DNA of 64,000 nt from Halarcobacter sp. (GTDB taxonomy: Bacteria; Campylobacterota; Campylobacteria; Campylobacterales; Arcobacteraceae), in assembly GCA_030145305.1 (NCBI GenBank), contig JAQYVX010000004.1, positions 124,001 to 188,000 of the forward strand. Reading direction: 5' to 3'. Position 1 is the first letter of the stretch. The number at the start of each line of letters is the position of its first letter. Of the stretch, positions 1-8,416 are shown piece by piece. The notes under the pieces are model-generated. The model ran no database searches, was not told the DNA's origin, and saw only the letters and a list, made by a program, of their open reading frames with translations. The translations under genes and the position numbers were made by a program.

Positions 1-354
1 ATCACTATTTCAGAAGTTGAAAGAAGAATTGAAGATAACTCAGTAATCTCTTTAAATAATATTTTTGAATTTAAAAGAGATACTAGTGATATGACAAAAA
101 CAAAAGGAAAGTTTGAAGTAATTTCAACTCCGAGTAGAACTATCACTCAAATGAATATGTTTGGAGTAGATATAGATACTACTATCTTTAATAAAGAATT
201 TGAAATGCCAAAATCAATGTTAATTGATGAATTGGAAAAAGATTTACCTAATAAAATGTGTGGCTGGCAAGATGAATTTATTGATATATTTTTACATCAA
301 GACCCACAAATATTTCATAAATGGCCACATTTTCAAAAAATAGAAAGAGATTAA
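1..354 (+). CDS. Tad pilus secretion ATPase CpaF/TadA, C-terminal end (partial)
   Basis: The frame is open from the window edge and runs about 117 codons to a TAA. The visible part begins with ITISEVERRIEDNSVISLN and continues into a short IFEFKRD segment. This fits the strand region after the nucleotide-binding core of CpaF/TadA ATPases, which power Tad (Flp) pilus assembly at the inner membrane. The catalytic Walker motifs lie outside the window, so the call rests on this C-terminal match and on tadB starting 5 bp downstream. The tail after the family-like segment (about 55 residues, acidic and aromatic) is not one I recognise. An internal ATG at 91 is in the same frame and is not the true start. 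Confidence 0.6.
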   Translation: MTISEVERRIEDNSVISLNNIFEFKRDTSDMTKTKGKFEVISTPSRTITQMNMFGVDIDTTIFNKEFEMPKSMLIDELEKDLPNKMCGWQDEFIDIFLHQDPQIFHKWPHFQKIERD

Positions 355-359
355 TAAGA

Positions 360-1292
360 ATGAATAATTATTTCATAGTTTTAGTTATTATAATACCTAT
401 TTTATTCATACTCTTAGCTGTAATGTTATATAACTTTTCTCTAAATTATAATCGCCAACATAGAATTATTAATGAATTATCAAAAGATAAAAATGAAATT
501 TTAGATGAAAATAAAAAAAGAAGTAGTTTTTCAAAAAAAGAAAGAAATTGGTTAGGTAAAAAATTGTCTTATGCAGGATACCAAACAGCATATTCAGAAA
601 TAGCTTTTATATTAATTTCAATAGCTTTTGGTTTTATAAGTGCCTCATTTATTAACTTTGCGATTCCTAATCCTATGGTATTTATCATAAGTTGGATGAT
701 ATTTTCATTCTTCCCCTTACTTGTATTAAAAAAACTTATTGATAATAGACAAGAAGAGTTTAATTTTGCTCTAAAAGTTATCATTGATAAAGTTACAAGT
801 ATGATGAAAAGTGGTGTAGGTTTTGAACAAGCCTTACAAAAATCTGTTATTACCTCAAAGTCAAAATTTACTAAAGATACTTTTAATATTTATTTGATTG
901 AAAAAGATATTATAGGTGAAGATAAAGCCTTTCAAAAAATGTTCAAATTAGTTGAATCAAAAGAGCTTAGAATTTTTTACTTAACAATCTCAATAGGTAG
1001 ACAATCAGGTGGAAAATTTTCAAATACTCTAGATAAACTTAGAAAAACACTTCATGACCAAGGTGAAATTAAACAAGAAATAACAGCTTCTACAAAAGAA
1101 GTACAAGTAGGAAGTTATATGATTATAGCCTTAGTGCTATTCATTTATAAAATGATGGATAGCTCACTTAATGGAGTACTTGATGAACATTTTTTTGGAA
1201 CCAGTGAAGGTCAAATTCAAATGTTTTTTATAGCTGCATGGGTATCTTTTGGACTTTTTATAAATAATTTATTAACAAAAGTAAAAGCATAA
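360..1292 (+). CDS. tadB: Tad pilus inner-membrane platform protein TadB
   Basis: About 310 residues. TadB is one of two polytopic inner-membrane platform proteins of the Tad pilus and works with the CpaF/TadA ATPase. The sequence has an N-terminal membrane segment (about residues 5-27), a hydrophobic pair near 85-125, a type II secretion F domain near 140-250 with the typical 'SGGKFSNTLDKLRKTL' segment, and two C-terminal membrane segments. I placed the start at the ATG at 360, just after the upstream stop. An in-frame ATG at 321 would add 13 basic residues but lies inside the previous gene. The tadC-like gene follows 2 bp downstream, so the two are almost certainly co-expressed. Confidence 0.85.
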   Translation: MNNYFIVLVIIIPILFILLAVMLYNFSLNYNRQHRIINELSKDKNEILDENKKRSSFSKKERNWLGKKLSYAGYQTAYSEIAFILISIAFGFISASFINFAIPNPMVFIISWMIFSFFPLLVLKKLIDNRQEEFNFALKVIIDKVTSMMKSGVGFEQALQKSVITSKSKFTKDTFNIYLIEKDIIGEDKAFQKMFKLVESKELRIFYLTISIGRQSGGKFSNTLDKLRKTLHDQGEIKQEITASTKEVQVGSYMIIALVLFIYKMMDSSLNGVLDEHFFGTSEGQIQMFFIAAWVSFGLFINNLLTKVKA

Positions 1293-1294
1293 CA

Positions 1295-2134
1295 ATGAAC
1301 TTATTATATTTCTCTCCAATTTTTATTGTAATTATTGTAATCATTGTATGGTATTTTTATGATTCTAAAAATCAAAAAAAACAAATTGTTATGCTTTCAA
1401 AATTGGATCCCCTTGCAATTATAGACCAACAAAAAGAAATGAAAAAGAATGATGAAGATAATTCAAACGATCTTTATTTTAAATTAATTCAAGCAGGACT
1501 TACTAAAAAAGAATACAATGAAGGTAAATTAGTTGTTGCCTTAATTGGAATAATAGTTGCTGTTGCCTTCCCAGCTTTATTTAGCCCTAATATAGGAATT
1601 ATTGGAATAGTAGTTGGTATTTTATTGATAATCTTTGGTGGCAAATTATACATATATATTTCAAAAACAGAACGTGTTGAAAAAATAAATGCTGATTTAG
1701 GTACTTTTTTAGATTTAATTAATGTAATACTAGAAGCAGGAGGAGGCTTGAAAAATGCCTTTTTTACCGTTTCAACCAGAGCAAATGGAATTTTAAATGA
1801 AGAATTACTAAAAGAAATTGCTATTTTAGAATATGAAATGACAAATTACTCTACTAAAAAAGCATACGAAAATTTGAAGAAAAGAGTTGACTCTGATGAT
1901 GTTGGAAAAATTGTAGATTTTTTAATACTTAGTGAAGAAGCAGGTATTGGAGTTAAAAATATTTTTTCAACACAATCTGATGAAATGAGACAAGAAAAGT
2001 TTTATAAGATAAAAGGTAAAGTTAATACATTAAATATGTATTTAATGCTGATAATTTTTATTTTTGTATTGCCTGCATTAGGAGCTTTTATAGTATTCCC
2101 AATGATGTCAGGGAGTTTAGAATTTGGAATGTAA
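1295..2134 (+). CDS. tadC: Tad pilus inner-membrane platform protein TadC
   Basis: 279 residues. This is the second type II secretion F-domain protein of the Tad system and the expected partner of TadB in the inner-membrane platform. It has an N-terminal membrane anchor (about residues 5-20), a long hydrophobic stretch at about 77-122, an F domain at about 133-250 including 'VILEAGGGLKNAFFTVS', and a C-terminal membrane segment ending in FPMM. It starts 2 bp after tadB stops. The TadB-then-TadC order downstream of the ATPase is the canonical tadABC arrangement. The assignment within the F-domain superfamily depends mainly on this context. Confidence 0.83.
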   Translation: MNLLYFSPIFIVIIVIIVWYFYDSKNQKKQIVMLSKLDPLAIIDQQKEMKKNDEDNSNDLYFKLIQAGLTKKEYNEGKLVVALIGIIVAVAFPALFSPNIGIIGIVVGILLIIFGGKLYIYISKTERVEKINADLGTFLDLINVILEAGGGLKNAFFTVSTRANGILNEELLKEIAILEYEMTNYSTKKAYENLKKRVDSDDVGKIVDFLILSEEAGIGVKNIFSTQSDEMRQEKFYKIKGKVNTLNMYLMLIIFIFVLPALGAFIVFPMMSGSLEFGM

Positions 2135-2149
2135 AAATAAAGGAAAACA

Positions 2150-3319
2150 ATGAAATTTAATAAACAATTAGCAATGATATTGATACTCCTCTCAATGTTA
2201 TTATCAGCAGTAGCTGTTTCTGTCTATTTTTATAATCAAAACCAAGAGGTACTTGCAAAGAAAAGTCAATTAGTTACGATTTTTATTGCTAATAAAGATA
2301 TTAAAAAAGATACTAAAATTACAAAAGAGCATATCAAACAAACAACTATTGCAAGACAATATGTATTAACAAACCCTCTTTTAAAAAATGAAATCCTAAA
2401 TAAATATGCAAAAGAAGCTATATATAAAAATGAAGTTTTTTTAAAAGAAAAATTAGCTCCTAAAATTGTAGAAAAAATTGTAGAAAAAACTTTGGAATAT
2501 AAATACAACAGCTATAATATGGCTCTAGACCTTTTCCAAAATCCAAATTTTTCATTAAAACCTGATGATATTATAAAAATAATTTCCGTTTATCCAAAAA
2601 ATGAGGATAAAAATAATTTCGTTGTTCAATATATTGCAAAAAATATCAGAGTAGTAGGATTTTTAAGAGATGGATATGAGACAAGTAAAAGTATTGAAAA
2701 GAAAAAAATCAATAGGCTTGTTAATAAAAAGCAAGTAGAAGAAATAATAGATTTTAAAGCAGATGAAATTGTATTAGATGTAAAACAAGAGGTACTTCTA
2801 TCTTTAATTAATAATTATAATAAAGGTAAACAACTTTGGATGGTTAAATCTAAAATTGAAGAAGATACAAAAGAAAATGAAAAACAAGAAAAGAAAAAAA
2901 TTAAAGAATTATTTAAAGATTCAAAGCCGAAAAAACTAGTGAAAAAAGTATATAAACCAAGATCTTATCCTGTAAAATGGTATAGACCTGAAACTTCTGT
3001 TAGCACAAAAACTGCAACAATTTCTTATGCAAATGATAAAAAATTAAATGAGATAAAGAAAGCAAAAATTACATCAAGCTTTAATAAAGAGTGTTCTAAT
3101 ACAAAAAATTTACTAATCGTAGTTTCAAATAGAACATTATTAAGGAAAAATCCTTCAAAAAGAGCAAAAATTCATAAAACAGTATACAAAAACTATGTCT
3201 TGTCATATATAAGCGCATCAAAAATAAATACAAATTGGTATGTTATCTGTGATGGAAGCTATGTTAATAGTGAAGATGTGATGCAAATTAGTTATGATGA
3301 ATATAAAAAATTAAAATAA
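2150..3319 (+). CDS. CpaB/RcpC-like Tad pilus protein with C-terminal SH3-like domain
   Basis: 389 residues. An N-terminal signal anchor (about residues 8-30) is followed by a SAF-like domain starting at 'LVTIFIANKDIKKDTKIT', the hallmark of CpaB/RcpC proteins that assist the outer-membrane secretin. After residue about 235 comes a strongly basic, low-complexity linker rich in Lys and Glu. The last 70 residues ('LLIVVSNRTLLRKNPSKRA' through 'WYVICDGSYVNSEDVM') look like a bacterial SH3 domain, of the kind that often binds peptidoglycan. A CpaB with an SH3 tail is not the textbook form. The gene lies 15 bp after tadC and has a good ribosome-binding site (AAAGGAAAAC). The SAF call is firmer than the SH3 call. 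Confidence 0.7.
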   Translation: MKFNKQLAMILILLSMLLSAVAVSVYFYNQNQEVLAKKSQLVTIFIANKDIKKDTKITKEHIKQTTIARQYVLTNPLLKNEILNKYAKEAIYKNEVFLKEKLAPKIVEKIVEKTLEYKYNSYNMALDLFQNPNFSLKPDDIIKIISVYPKNEDKNNFVVQYIAKNIRVVGFLRDGYETSKSIEKKKINRLVNKKQVEEIIDFKADEIVLDVKQEVLLSLINNYNKGKQLWMVKSKIEEDTKENEKQEKKKIKELFKDSKPKKLVKKVYKPRSYPVKWYRPETSVSTKTATISYANDKKLNEIKKAKITSSFNKECSNTKNLLIVVSNRTLLRKNPSKRAKIHKTVYKNYVLSYISASKINTNWYVICDGSYVNSEDVMQISYDEYKKLK

Positions 3320-3330
3320 AGTGAAAACTA

Positions 3331-3765
3331 ATGAACAACAGTAAAAATAAAAAAATGAGACCTGCTTACATAGAAAATATACTATTATGGATGGTTATGT
3401 TTATTGGTTTTGTTACTTTACTCTTTTTTGTTATTGATTACGCAACCATTATTCGAGTTAAAGATAATATGGATGCATTAAGTGATTATGGGGCAAGTAG
3501 AATTGCAATACAAGGTACAGGAACAGACATGATAACAGAGTTAAATGATATAAGAATAGGTACAATTGGAAATATAAAATCAAGTAATCTCGTTTGTAAT
3601 TCAACAGCAGATACTCCACCAACATTTCAAGTGATATTTATAACAGAGACAAGCAATAATTCAATAAAATTCTATACTGGTAAAATCACAAGTAAAAGAG
3701 TAGTTTTCAATGAAGTAAATTCAGAAACTGTTTCATGTAAATTAACTGTAACTTTATCTAACTAG
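3331..3765 (+). CDS. TadE-like minor pseudopilin
   Basis: 144 residues. A short basic N-terminus is followed by one long hydrophobic helix (about residues 12-36) and then an aromatic, charged amphipathic segment. The rest is a small extracytoplasmic domain with two cysteines (in LVCNST and VSCKL) that could pair. This is the architecture of TadE/TadF pseudopilins that are processed and built into or alongside the Flp pilus. No clear Glu-Tyr prepilin peptidase motif is visible, so I call it TadE-like by architecture and position between the CpaB-like and secretin genes. It is 11 bp from the former and 9 bp from the latter. Confidence 0.55.
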   Translation: MNNSKNKKMRPAYIENILLWMVMFIGFVTLLFFVIDYATIIRVKDNMDALSDYGASRIAIQGTGTDMITELNDIRIGTIGNIKSSNLVCNSTADTPPTFQVIFITETSNNSIKFYTGKITSKRVVFNEVNSETVSCKLTVTLSN

Positions 3766-3774
3766 GAGAAAAAG

Positions 3775-5316
3775 ATGCCAAAAATTTTAAACATATTTTT
3801 TATTTTCTTATTATCATATACAATAGGTTCTGCATATGAAATAAATGATAAAGTAATCTATCAAAAAGATTTTGAAAATAAGACTATATACCTTCCTCTA
3901 AATAACTACCGTACCCTACATTTTAATGAAAGAATAAAAAACATTCAATTAACTAATAGTGAGAATATTCGTGCTGAGTTCATTGAAAATGAACTTAAAC
4001 CATTGATGTTACTTAAAGTTCTTGGTAAAAATATTGGAAGCGAAAGTGCTATTGTTACTTTAGAAAGTGGCAAATCAATTCAAATTAACTTTAGTATTAT
4101 GCAAAACCTTGATACGATAATTAATATTGTAAAATCCACATATCCAGATTTAATTATTGAACAAGCAAACGATACAATTATTTTAAAAGGCTTTGTAAAA
4201 GATTATAAAGAGAAAGAATTAGTTATTGATATTTTTAAAAAATCTGGTATTGAAATTGATGAAAAATTAGTTGATATTATTGAAACTTCTACTCCTTCAA
4301 AAATGATTCGAGTGAAGCTATATGTAGTTGAAATATCTAATGATGATGGAATAGATATTAAAAATAATTGGACGCTTTCAAGCAAAAATTATTATCAATC
4401 AGTTACTGATGATGGCTTGTTTTATAATAGTGCTCTATCTAATGATAAATTTGGTTCAGTAAATAACCAAAGAATTATTGAACTCGATGATGCTGTAGAT
4501 GCAATTATGACAAGTGCTGTAAGTCTAACAGGTGGCCTTAGTGGTGCAGCAAATTACTTAGGAAAATATTTTAATACTGCATTAGTGTTAAAATATTTAG
4601 CTTCTGAAGGAGTTGCAAATGTTTTAGACGAAACAACATTAATTACCTTAGAAAACAAAGATGCAAGTTTTCACGCAGGAGGAACAATTAGACTAAAAAC
4701 ACAAACTACAACAGCAGAAGGAGTTCCTTCTACAGATGTGGAGAAAATAAAATATGGTTTACAATTAAATATAAAAGCAAAAAATGTCATGAGAAATAAT
4801 TATGTAGATTTAGAAATCACTACAAGTAATACAAAAATTGATTTTCTTAACACCGTTGATGATATACCAAGTTTTCTTGAAAATGAAGTTACAACAAATG
4901 TCTTAGCTAGAAATGGTTCAACTATTGTATTAGGAGGATTATTAAGTGATAAGAATTCATATGATGTTGAAAAAATACCATTTTTAGGTGATATTCCAAT
5001 TCTTGGTAAACTTTTTAGTAGTGAAGCCTTTAAAGAAGGGAAAAGTGAATTAGTTTTCTTTCTTACTCCTGAAGTAGTTGACCCAGCAACAAACAATCAA
5101 AGTGAACCTTTTTCTAGAATGAAAAAGAGAATTTTAGATACTTCAAAATACAAAGACAATTTCTCAGTATATGATGATAAATATAAAGATACTGCTGAAG
5201 AAGAAGAAAAAGAATCAGAAATTTTTGGAAATAAATTTAAATCAGATAAAAAAGAAAAAAAGTTAACAAATAAACAAAAACATCAGCAAAGAGTAAAAGA
5301 AATACTAGGGTATTAA
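3775..5316 (+). CDS. Tad/Flp pilus outer-membrane secretin (RcpA/CpaC family)
   Basis: 513 residues. A signal peptide (about residues 1-20, ending near GSAYE) is followed by an N-terminal pilus-assembly domain and a BON-like segment ('DTIILKGFVKDYKEKELV'). The secretin domain occupies about residues 240-440, with the family signature 'VLGGLLSDK' and 'KIPFLGDIPILGKLF'. It ends with an acidic/basic coiled tail. Secretins form the outer-membrane channel through which the Flp pilus emerges. It has a good ribosome-binding site (AGGAGAAA) and starts 9 bp after the TadE-like gene. It is the last gene of the plus-strand Tad block and is followed by a perfect 10-bp inverted repeat. Confidence 0.88.
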   Translation: MPKILNIFFIFLLSYTIGSAYEINDKVIYQKDFENKTIYLPLNNYRTLHFNERIKNIQLTNSENIRAEFIENELKPLMLLKVLGKNIGSESAIVTLESGKSIQINFSIMQNLDTIINIVKSTYPDLIIEQANDTIILKGFVKDYKEKELVIDIFKKSGIEIDEKLVDIIETSTPSKMIRVKLYVVEISNDDGIDIKNNWTLSSKNYYQSVTDDGLFYNSALSNDKFGSVNNQRIIELDDAVDAIMTSAVSLTGGLSGAANYLGKYFNTALVLKYLASEGVANVLDETTLITLENKDASFHAGGTIRLKTQTTTAEGVPSTDVEKIKYGLQLNIKAKNVMRNNYVDLEITTSNTKIDFLNTVDDIPSFLENEVTTNVLARNGSTIVLGGLLSDKNSYDVEKIPFLGDIPILGKLFSSEAFKEGKSELVFFLTPEVVDPATNNQSEPFSRMKKRILDTSKYKDNFSVYDDKYKDTAEEEEKESEIFGNKFKSDKKEKKLTNKQKHQQRVKEILGY

Positions 5317-5338
5317 TATTAGCCTAGACTAATATTAA
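5313..5338 (+). terminator. Hairpin at the end of the Tad operon
   Basis: Perfect inverted repeat TTAATATTAG / CTAATATTAA with a 6-nt loop, overlapping the secretin stop codon. The stem is 10 bp but AT-rich, and no T-tract follows, so it is a weak or factor-assisted terminator or an mRNA end stabiliser. It sits between convergent genes. Confidence 0.4.
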
Positions 5339-5350
5339 CGCCTACTTAAT

Positions 5351-5375
5351 AACTAGTTGATTTTTTCAACTAGTT
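5351..5375 (-). terminator. Hairpin overlapping the dxs stop
   Basis: Perfect inverted repeat AACTAGTTGA / TCAACTAGTT with a 5-nt T loop, beginning at the end of dxs on the minus strand. The core CAACTAGTTG recurs in the hairpin after pheA (8399-8416). No long T-tract follows on the minus strand, so terminator function is tentative. Confidence 0.35.
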
Positions 5376-7170
5376 GAAAAGGCAAAATTCCAAGATTTTC
5401 TTCTACTTTTTTTGTATCTCCATGTTGAATAAAATCATCCTCATATTCAAAAGAGTTAAGATTTATATGAATTTTCTCTTTATTTAAAAATTCCAATATT
5501 GCACTTCCTACTCCACCTTGTTTTTGTGAATCAGAGAATACATACCATTCATCATATTTCTTTGATAATTCACTTAAAAGTTTTTCATCAAGTGGTTTTA
5601 CAAATCTTAAATCTAAAATTGCCATATCATCTTTATGGAGTTTTTCTGTTTGTATTGCCCTATTAACTCCAGCTCCATATCCAATAAGTAGTTTTTTTGA
5701 AGTACCTTCTTTTAATAATTGAGCTTTACCTAATTCAAATTTATTTACCTCAAATTCACTCGATTCAAGTTCACTTTCGCTAAAAGCTCCTCTTGGATAT
5801 CTAATAGCACAAGGACTTGTTGCTTCATAGGCAAAATCTAAAACATAGGCAAGAGATTTATCATCCCGTGGAGCACATAAAATCATATTTGGAATAAATC
5901 TTAAATAAGAGATATCAAAAGCTCCTTGATGTGTTTCACCATCATTTCCAACAATTCCTGCTCTATCGATTGCAAAAACAACAGGAAGATTCATTAAACA
6001 TACATCATGAATAATTTGATCAAATCCTCTTTGCAAAAATGTTGAATAAATAGTAATAAAAGGTTTGAAACCCTCTTTTGCCATTGCTGCCATTGAAGTT
6101 ACAGCATGTTGTTCTGCAATTGCTACATCCCAAAACCTTGTTGGGAATTCTTTTATTAATTTATCAATTCCTGTTCCACTTGGCATCGCAGCAGTTACAC
6201 CTACAATATTTTCATGTTTTCTAGCTAATTCGCATAAAGCATCAGCAAAAACTACAGTAGCAGACTTAGCTGTTGCTTTTTTTACAAATTTGCCGCTATC
6301 CACATCAAAAGGTCCTACTCCATGCCAATGTTCATGTTGACCTTCAGCAATAGGATAACCCTTTCCTTTTGTAGTATGAGCATGTACAATTACAGGTTTT
6401 TTAATATTCTTTGCAAGATTTAAAGTTTCTATTATTTCTTCTAAATCATGTCCATCAATAGGTCCTATATAATCAATTCCCATCTCTTCAAATAAAATTC
6501 CTGGAGTAATTAACTTCATACTCTCTTCCATTTTTTTTGCAATATAAATTGCACCTTCTGGAAGTTTTTGAATTATATTTCTGTCAACTCTATCTCTAAA
6601 ATTTTGGTAAAATTTCCCTGCAAGGATTTTTGATAAATATTTTGAAATAGCTCCAATTGGTTTTGCAATAGACATTTCATTATCATTTAAAACTATTACA
6701 ACAGGAAGTTTTAAATCACCTAATTCATTTAATGCTTCATAAACCATTCCAGCAGACATAGAACCATCACCAATCATTACAACAGGGATTCTATCCTCTT
6801 TTTTTAGTTTAATGCTTTTTGCAGCTCCTACAGCTAAGGAAATAGATGTTGAGCTATGGCCTGCTACAAAATAATCTGCATCTGATTCTTTTGGTTTAGT
6901 AAAGCCACTTAATCCATTAAATTGTCGTATGGTTTCAAATTCATCCCATCTTCCATTTATTAGTTTATGGGGATAACATTGATGAGATACATCATAAATA
7001 AAAGGGTCTTTTTCCACATCAAATACTTTGTGCATAGCAACTGTTAGTTCAACAGCACCAAGTGTTGAGGAAAAATGTCCTCCCTTTTTTGAAACTACAT
7101 CAATAATTCTAGCTCTAATATCAGAACAGACTTCTTCTAATTCTTTTAAATTTTTGCTTTTTATTTCCAT
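5353..7170 (-). CDS. dxs: 1-deoxy-D-xylulose-5-phosphate synthase
   Basis: 605 residues, normal length for the family. Dxs condenses pyruvate and glyceraldehyde 3-phosphate to 1-deoxyxylulose 5-phosphate. This is the first step of the MEP isoprenoid pathway and also feeds thiamine and pyridoxal synthesis. The thiamine-diphosphate binding GDG motif is in 'VVMIGDGSMSAGMVYEALN' (about residues 132-150), and 'DVSHQCYPHKLINGR' and 'AEQHAVTSMAAMA' carry the conserved active-site histidines and glutamate. A transketolase C-terminal domain completes the protein. It lies 8 bp downstream of hisC on the same strand, so it is probably co-transcribed with the amino-acid genes upstream. Confidence 0.95.
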   Translation of the reverse strand: MEIKSKNLKELEEVCSDIRARIIDVVSKKGGHFSSTLGAVELTVAMHKVFDVEKDPFIYDVSHQCYPHKLINGRWDEFETIRQFNGLSGFTKPKESDADYFVAGHSSTSISLAVGAAKSIKLKKEDRIPVVMIGDGSMSAGMVYEALNELGDLKLPVVIVLNDNEMSIAKPIGAISKYLSKILAGKFYQNFRDRVDRNIIQKLPEGAIYIAKKMEESMKLITPGILFEEMGIDYIGPIDGHDLEEIIETLNLAKNIKKPVIVHAHTTKGKGYPIAEGQHEHWHGVGPFDVDSGKFVKKATAKSATVVFADALCELARKHENIVGVTAAMPSGTGIDKLIKEFPTRFWDVAIAEQHAVTSMAAMAKEGFKPFITIYSTFLQRGFDQIIHDVCLMNLPVVFAIDRAGIVGNDGETHQGAFDISYLRFIPNMILCAPRDDKSLAYVLDFAYEATSPCAIRYPRGAFSESELESSEFEVNKFELGKAQLLKEGTSKKLLIGYGAGVNRAIQTEKLHKDDMAILDLRFVKPLDEKLLSELSKKYDEWYVFSDSQKQGGVGSAILEFLNKEKIHINLNSFEYEDDFIQHGDTKKVEENLGILPFQLVEKIN

Positions 7171-7178
7171 ATTATTTT

Positions 7179-8297
7179 TTAGTTCTCTTCTTTTTTCAAG
7201 TTTTCCAATACAAAATTTAATACTTCAAAAACTTTCGTATTTTGCTCATGTGTTCCAATTGTAATTCGTATAGCATTTACTCCATATCCAGTTAAATCTC
7301 TTACAATTACTCCTTTTTTAAGAAGCTCTTGCGCTACATCTTTTGATATAAATTTATTTTCAAGTTTCAATGTAATAAAGTTTGTATAAGAATCAATATA
7401 AGAGAAACCTTTTTTTACTGCATATTCTTCATATCGTTTCATCTCTTCAAAGTTTTTTAAGATACATGAGCTTACAAATTCTTCATCTTTTAAAGCTTCA
7501 ATTCCTGCTGCTAGTGATAAAGTTGTAATATTAAAAGGAGGTCTTATTTTGTATAAAGTTTTAATAATACTTTCATCTGCAATTCCATAACCAACTCTCA
7601 TACCACCTAAGGCATAGGCTTTTGAAAAAGTTCCTAAATATATTGTATTAGGGAATTTACTTATTAAATCATTTGGATTTATTTTCTTTTTTGGATCTTT
7701 AATTGCAGCATATTCTTGATAAGCGCCATCAACAACAACTAAAGTATCTTTATCAACTTTTTCTAAAAACTTATAAACATCTTCGCTATCTAAACCTTCA
7801 CCCAAAGGATTATTTGGCAAACATAAGAAAATAATATCTGCACCATTTTCTTTATACATATCTTCAAATTGTGCTAAATTATGCTCATCATCTTTTGTTT
7901 TTAAAATTGTAGCACCCGTTTGTTTTCCATATATTTCATACATAGCAAAAGTAGTTTTACTCATTAGAATTTTAGAATTTTCATCACATTTTGCTTTTAC
8001 AACAAAATCAATAACTTGGTCACTTCCTGCACCTACGATTATATTATCACTTTTAACTAAAAATTTATTTGCTAAAGCCTCTTTTAATTCATACATAGAA
8101 TCATCAGGATATACAAACATATTTTTTGATAACTCTTGAATTTTTTTGATAACTTTTGGTGATGTACCATAAGGGTTTTCATTTGAAGCTAACTTAATAA
8201 TATCTTTTGGTTCTACTCCATATTCTCTTACTACAAGCTCAATTGGTTTTCCCGCTTCATAAATTTTACACTCATCTAATATTTTATTAAATTTCAT
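7179..8297 (-). CDS. hisC: Histidinol-phosphate aminotransferase
   Basis: 372 residues. A PLP-dependent fold-type I aminotransferase that converts imidazole acetol phosphate and glutamate to histidinol phosphate in histidine synthesis; members of this family can also transaminate aromatic keto acids. Recognisable features are '[17 protein letters not shown]' near the N-terminus, 'CLPNNPLG', and the PLP lysine in '[17 protein letters not shown]'. It sits between pheA (prephenate dehydratase) and dxs on the minus strand. A role in the last step of phenylalanine/tyrosine synthesis as well is plausible from that position, but this is inference. Confidence 0.92.
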   Translation of the reverse strand: MKFNKILDECKIYEAGKPIELVVREYGVEPKDIIKLASNENPYGTSPKVIKKIQELSKNMFVYPDDSMYELKEALANKFLVKSDNIIVGAGSDQVIDFVVKAKCDENSKILMSKTTFAMYEIYGKQTGATILKTKDDEHNLAQFEDMYKENGADIIFLCLPNNPLGEGLDSEDVYKFLEKVDKDTLVVVDGAYQEYAAIKDPKKKINPNDLISKFPNTIYLGTFSKAYALGGMRVGYGIADESIIKTLYKIRPPFNITTLSLAAGIEALKDEEFVSSCILKNFEEMKRYEEYAVKKGFSYIDSYTNFITLKLENKFISKDVAQELLKKGVIVRDLTGYGVNAIRITIGTHEQNTKVFEVLNFVLENLKKEEN

Positions 8298-8398
8298 TTT
8301 ATTCCTTAAAAATAATTCCCATTTTCAAGGGAACTTTTTCATTTACGACTTCTTTTAACAAGATAGCAAAGATAAGGTTAAAGAAGCAAATCCTAAAG

Positions 8399-8416
8399 AA
8401 AGCAACTAGTTGCTTT
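8399..8416 (-). terminator. Palindrome after pheA
   Basis: An 18-bp perfect palindrome (AAAGCAACTAGTTGCTTT) directly after the pheA stop, within the 118-bp pheA-hisC gap. On the minus strand it can form a hairpin ending in a short T-rich stretch. It shares the CAACTAGTTG core with the hairpin at the dxs end. It may attenuate read-through from pheA to hisC. Confidence 0.35.

Noticed and set aside
321-359. Upstream ATG for tadB
   Set aside because: It lies inside the preceding ATPase gene and would add 13 mostly basic residues. The ATG at 360 is right after the stop and precedes the hydrophobic N-terminus.
5800-7264. Plus-strand frames opposite dxs and hisC
   Set aside because: They are antisense to clearly conserved enzymes and have no ribosome-binding sites or recognisable content.
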